Source: an uncultured Sphingobacteriaceae bacterium (GTDB lineage Bacteria > Bacteroidota > Bacteroidia > Sphingobacteriales > Sphingobacteriaceae). From it: a stretch of DNA of 25,092 nt. The position numbers were made by a program, and so were the translations under genes. Shown here piece after piece: positions 22,887-25,092 of the stretch. The first letter of the stretch is position 1, and each line of letters starts with the position of its first letter. The notes beneath the pieces were generated by a model that was given only the letters and a program-made list of their open reading frames with translations, did no database searches and was not told where the DNA came from. The stretch spans positions 1-25,092 of the forward strand of contig CAMLLO010000054.1 of assembly GCA_946480915.1 (NCBI GenBank). The letters run 5' to 3'.

Positions 22887-23243
22887 TTATAGCTCGTCAT
22901 ACTTTTTAGCTGTACCCTTCGCCTTATCTACGGGATATTTCACAGCGTTTGACTTTATTTTTTCAAGCACTATTTCGTTGATGTCTAGATCGTATTTATG
23001 AGCGAGCAATATTGCATATCCGATTACGTCTGCTAACTCTTGTTTCACCTTTTCGGGGTTAGCCTGTTCGGCTTTTTTCCAGAGAAACAATTCATTTAGT
23101 TCAGATGCTTCAATTGAAAGGGCTAAAGCCAGGTCTTTTGCATTATGAAATTGCTCCCAATCCCTTTCTTCTCTGAATTTCAATAGAGCATCAAGCAAAA
23201 CCTTCCAGCTATTTTTATTTGTATCAGAACTTTCACTCATCAC
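22887..23243 (-). CDS. MazG-like nucleotide pyrophosphohydrolase
   Basis: 118 residues. The all-helical MazG/dCTPase-type fold is shown by ALALSIEASELNELFLW (with Glu45, Glu48 and Glu51) and by KVKQELADVIGYAILLA (with Glu69 and Asp72), the two metal-binding blocks, and by a C-terminal IKSNAVKYPVDKAKG segment. It should hydrolyse a nucleoside triphosphate to monophosphate and pyrophosphate. It is the first gene of the minus-strand series and abuts the DUF2075 helicase gene without a gap. Two adjacent ATG codons (23243, 23240) are possible starts. Confidence 0.85.
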   Translation of the reverse strand: MMSESSDTNKNSWKVLLDALLKFREERDWEQFHNAKDLALALSIEASELNELFLWKKAEQANPEKVKQELADVIGYAILLAHKYDLDINEIVLEKIKSNAVKYPVDKAKGTAKKYDEL

Positions 23244-23354
23244 GTGATTTCAGTATGGTTTCACCCTGTGATATTAGAAAAAATAATTCACATACCCAAT
23301 AATTAGCGACGATGTTCTACACCAACATCTCTAAACCCGACAGAAACGGATACC

Positions 23355-23402
23355 GGCCCCCCGCGCCTAAGGCCTGCAGGCGTATGAGTGTATGGCGGGG
23401 CC
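23355..23402. terminator. GC-rich inverted repeat downstream of the serine hydrolase gene
   Basis: GGCCCC (23355-23360) and GGGGCC (23397-23402) bracket a smaller GCCT/AGGC stem. It follows the minus-strand stop at 23473 by about 70 bp and could end that transcript, or be another REP. The A+T-rich stretch 23244-23330 next to it should hold the promoter of the MazG-like gene. Confidence 0.35.
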
Positions 23403-23472
23403 ACAGCACCCACGACGCCGTGCTTATCCTTTTCAAATCATCAAGCTACCCTTTCGACCAGATAAGAAATTG

Positions 23473-24948
23473 TTAAATCTTCTTCGCCGGAATCTTCGCC
23501 CCGTTCTGATAGATCACCAGGCTCTCGACCACGCCACTTGCGTTCTTAATAAATTCAAGACCGATGGGCGCCACCTTTACGAAGTACTTATTTTCTGCTT
23601 CGGGGTAGAGATCCAGTTTCCCCTGACCAGTGGCCTGAGCTTTTAACTGTCCGCCCTCTTTGCTAATGGTTAAAATAAAGCCGGGACTGATCTCATACTT
23701 ACCCACATATGCAGAGGAGATACTATCGGGGACAGTAACGAGCTTTTTAACCTGGGGCTTGTAAAAACCGTTCCATTGATACACGCTAGCTACGCTGTTA
23801 ATGATCTCCTGCATGATGGCTCCGTTATCAGAGTTTACCATCACGATAACGCCGTTTCCGCCGTCCATGCTTCCGAAGTACTGGCAACGGAAACCTTCGT
23901 TGGCCCCGCCATGACTAAAATAGTTTTGTTCGCCCAGCTTTTGAACGAATACACCCAAAGCCGCCTGGCGATCGATGTATGGTGTAAGCATGAGCCGGGT
24001 GGTTTCCTGGGAAAGTACTTTATTTGACTTGCCCTGCAGGGAAAGTTGTGTTTCGATGATGAATTTAGCCAGATCTGTTGGGGTGGTCCATAAGGCTGCT
24101 GCTGCCATTTCGGGATAGGTATGGTATTTACCGGGCACGGCATTGCCGTCTGCACGATAAGCCGTGGCAAGGTCTTTTGCCTGACCTAAACTGGGGTGCT
24201 GATAGTAAAAGCTGTGGTTCATGCCCAAAGGTTTCAGAACGGTTTGGAGGGCAAAATCCTGATAGGGCTTTTTGCTAATATCCATTGCGATGAGCTGTGA
24301 GATGGTTATTCCGCCACCGGAGTATACGGACTTGATACCTGGCTCGGCATTGGAGCGCACGGCAGCAGAATTAGCCGGCGCCGTTCCGTTTAGCACCTCG
24401 ATCACTGTAGGTATTTTTTCGCCCTGCTTATAGCCGTCAAAGCCATGTACGGTTAAGCCGGCGGTATGGCTCAGCAGGTTGGCCAGGCTTATCTTCTTGT
24501 TCTTCGATAGGGAATCATAAGGGAACTTCCAGGAGCTGAGATACGTGTTAATATCAGCATACAGGTCGATCTTCTTGTCCTGTACCAGCTTGAGCATTGC
24601 CATGGCATTGAGTGATTTGCTGATGGAAGCTGCCTGAAAACGGGTGGTGGGACTGGCAATTCTTTTCTCGGCTACATCTGCATAGCCGTAGGCCTTTGCC
24701 CAGTCGATCTTAAAATCTTTAACAACGGCAATGCTCACAGCCGGGACCTGGTGGTATTGCATTCGTTGTTTGAGCGTCCAAAAACTATCGCCTTCTACTA
24801 CCACGGTTCCTGCAAGACTTTGTTCTACTTTTAAGATCCGGTCTTGTACTTCTTTGGAATACCCGGAAGATTGAGCAAATAAGCTGAGCGGAATTAAAAT
24901 AGTTAAGTTTAGCGCCAGCAGAAAAAGGGTTTTGGTGATAGGTTTCAT
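23473..24948 (-). CDS. Serine hydrolase, class C beta-lactamase/esterase type
   Basis: 491 residues from the ATG at 24948, chosen because it gives a signal peptide (KTLFLLALNLTILIPLSLF, cleavage after AQ near 26); an in-frame start 108 bp further upstream does not. Catalytic motifs: SxxK as SISK (Ser108, Lys111), YSG (209-211) in the place of YxN, and HGG (346-348) in FSHGGANEGF. Residues about 395-491 form a separate beta-rich C-terminal domain (SAYVGKYEISPGFILTIS), common in DUF3471-like tails. It is probably a periplasmic peptidase or esterase; antibiotic hydrolysis is not implied. It is more GC-rich than the block before it, which marks the right edge of the AT-rich island. Confidence 0.85.
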   Translation of the reverse strand: MKPITKTLFLLALNLTILIPLSLFAQSSGYSKEVQDRILKVEQSLAGTVVVEGDSFWTLKQRMQYHQVPAVSIAVVKDFKIDWAKAYGYADVAEKRIASPTTRFQAASISKSLNAMAMLKLVQDKKIDLYADINTYLSSWKFPYDSLSKNKKISLANLLSHTAGLTVHGFDGYKQGEKIPTVIEVLNGTAPANSAAVRSNAEPGIKSVYSGGGITISQLIAMDISKKPYQDFALQTVLKPLGMNHSFYYQHPSLGQAKDLATAYRADGNAVPGKYHTYPEMAAAALWTTPTDLAKFIIETQLSLQGKSNKVLSQETTRLMLTPYIDRQAALGVFVQKLGEQNYFSHGGANEGFRCQYFGSMDGGNGVIVMVNSDNGAIMQEIINSVASVYQWNGFYKPQVKKLVTVPDSISSAYVGKYEISPGFILTISKEGGQLKAQATGQGKLDLYPEAENKYFVKVAPIGLEFIKNASGVVESLVIYQNGAKIPAKKI

Positions 24949-25044
24949 GTTGGGGATGTTTTTTATGCTTAAATGTAGAAATAATTGGAAATAGGTGGGT
25001 ATGATAATTATCAGGTTAGGTTTGGCTTGCACCTCAGCCTTGAT

Positions 25045-25064
25045 CCCTCTCCTCAAGGAGAGGG
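25045..25064. repeat. Perfect 9-bp palindrome
   Basis: CCCTCTCCT-CA-AGGAGAGGG, in the region upstream of the serine hydrolase gene; related in composition to 12421-12444. Confidence 0.7.
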
Positions 25065-25092
25065 TGTTGGCGCTTTAACCGGGATGGCGGCT

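Noticed and set aside
15628..23243. A restriction-modification or retron system in the AT-rich block
   Set aside because: No methyltransferase, specificity subunit or reverse transcriptase motif is present in any frame I read.
24949..25056. Upstream start for the serine hydrolase
   Set aside because: It would bury the signal peptide beginning at 24948.

Overview
The window looks like a chromosome segment of a Bacteroidota bacterium, most likely Sphingobacteriaceae (Pedobacter or Mucilaginibacter type). The signs are DUF6266 and DUF6624 proteins, a VapB45/VapC45 toxin-antitoxin pair, short lipoproteins and signal peptides ending in AQ, and a very large load of REP-type palindromes with decayed REP-associated tyrosine transposases (RAYTs). 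This assignment comes from protein families, not from a marker gene. I saw no tRNA, rRNA or CRISPR array.

Layout. (1) 1-550: cluster of palindromic repeats, including a 189-bp tandem duplication. (2) 552-3379, minus strand: a phage-flavoured cassette of HTH protein, DUF6266 protein, small helical protein, three-helix membrane (holin-like) protein and secreted NlpC/P60- or CHAP-type peptidoglycan hydrolase. A striking helically phased repeat array lies between the HTH and DUF6266 genes. (3) 4031-5097: VapB45/VapC45-type toxin-antitoxin pair. (4) 5170-8426: small exported proteins and lipoproteins. (5) 8594-11942: two RAYT elements in the same orientation, both inactivated and sharing the same frame-disrupted stretch, enclosing three orphan genes and an attC-like palindrome. 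(6) 12070-12365: GC-rich element with four nested inverted repeats, a candidate structured RNA or mobile repeat. (7) 12785-14239: FAD-dependent monooxygenase with an N-terminal DnaJ-like cysteine module. (8) 14336-15174: hairpin leader, RAYT remnant and dense REP cluster. (9) 15628-19867, plus strand: KAP-type P-loop NTPase, zinc-ribbon protein and a membrane-anchored protein of unknown family. (10) 23243-19976, minus strand: MazG-like pyrophosphohydrolase, PD-(D/E)XK-like/DUF2075 helicase and DUF3644 (HEPN-like) protein. (11) 23473-24948: serine hydrolase of the class C beta-lactamase type.

Blocks 9 and 10 are AT-rich, convergent and full of NTPase, nuclease and HEPN domains. Together they look like a small defence island; the MazG-DUF2075-DUF3644 set is the best candidate for an undescribed system. 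The other standouts are the phased operator-like array at 2781-2936, the structured element at 12070-12365, and the observation that several unrelated REP stems share an ACA/TGT three-base loop.
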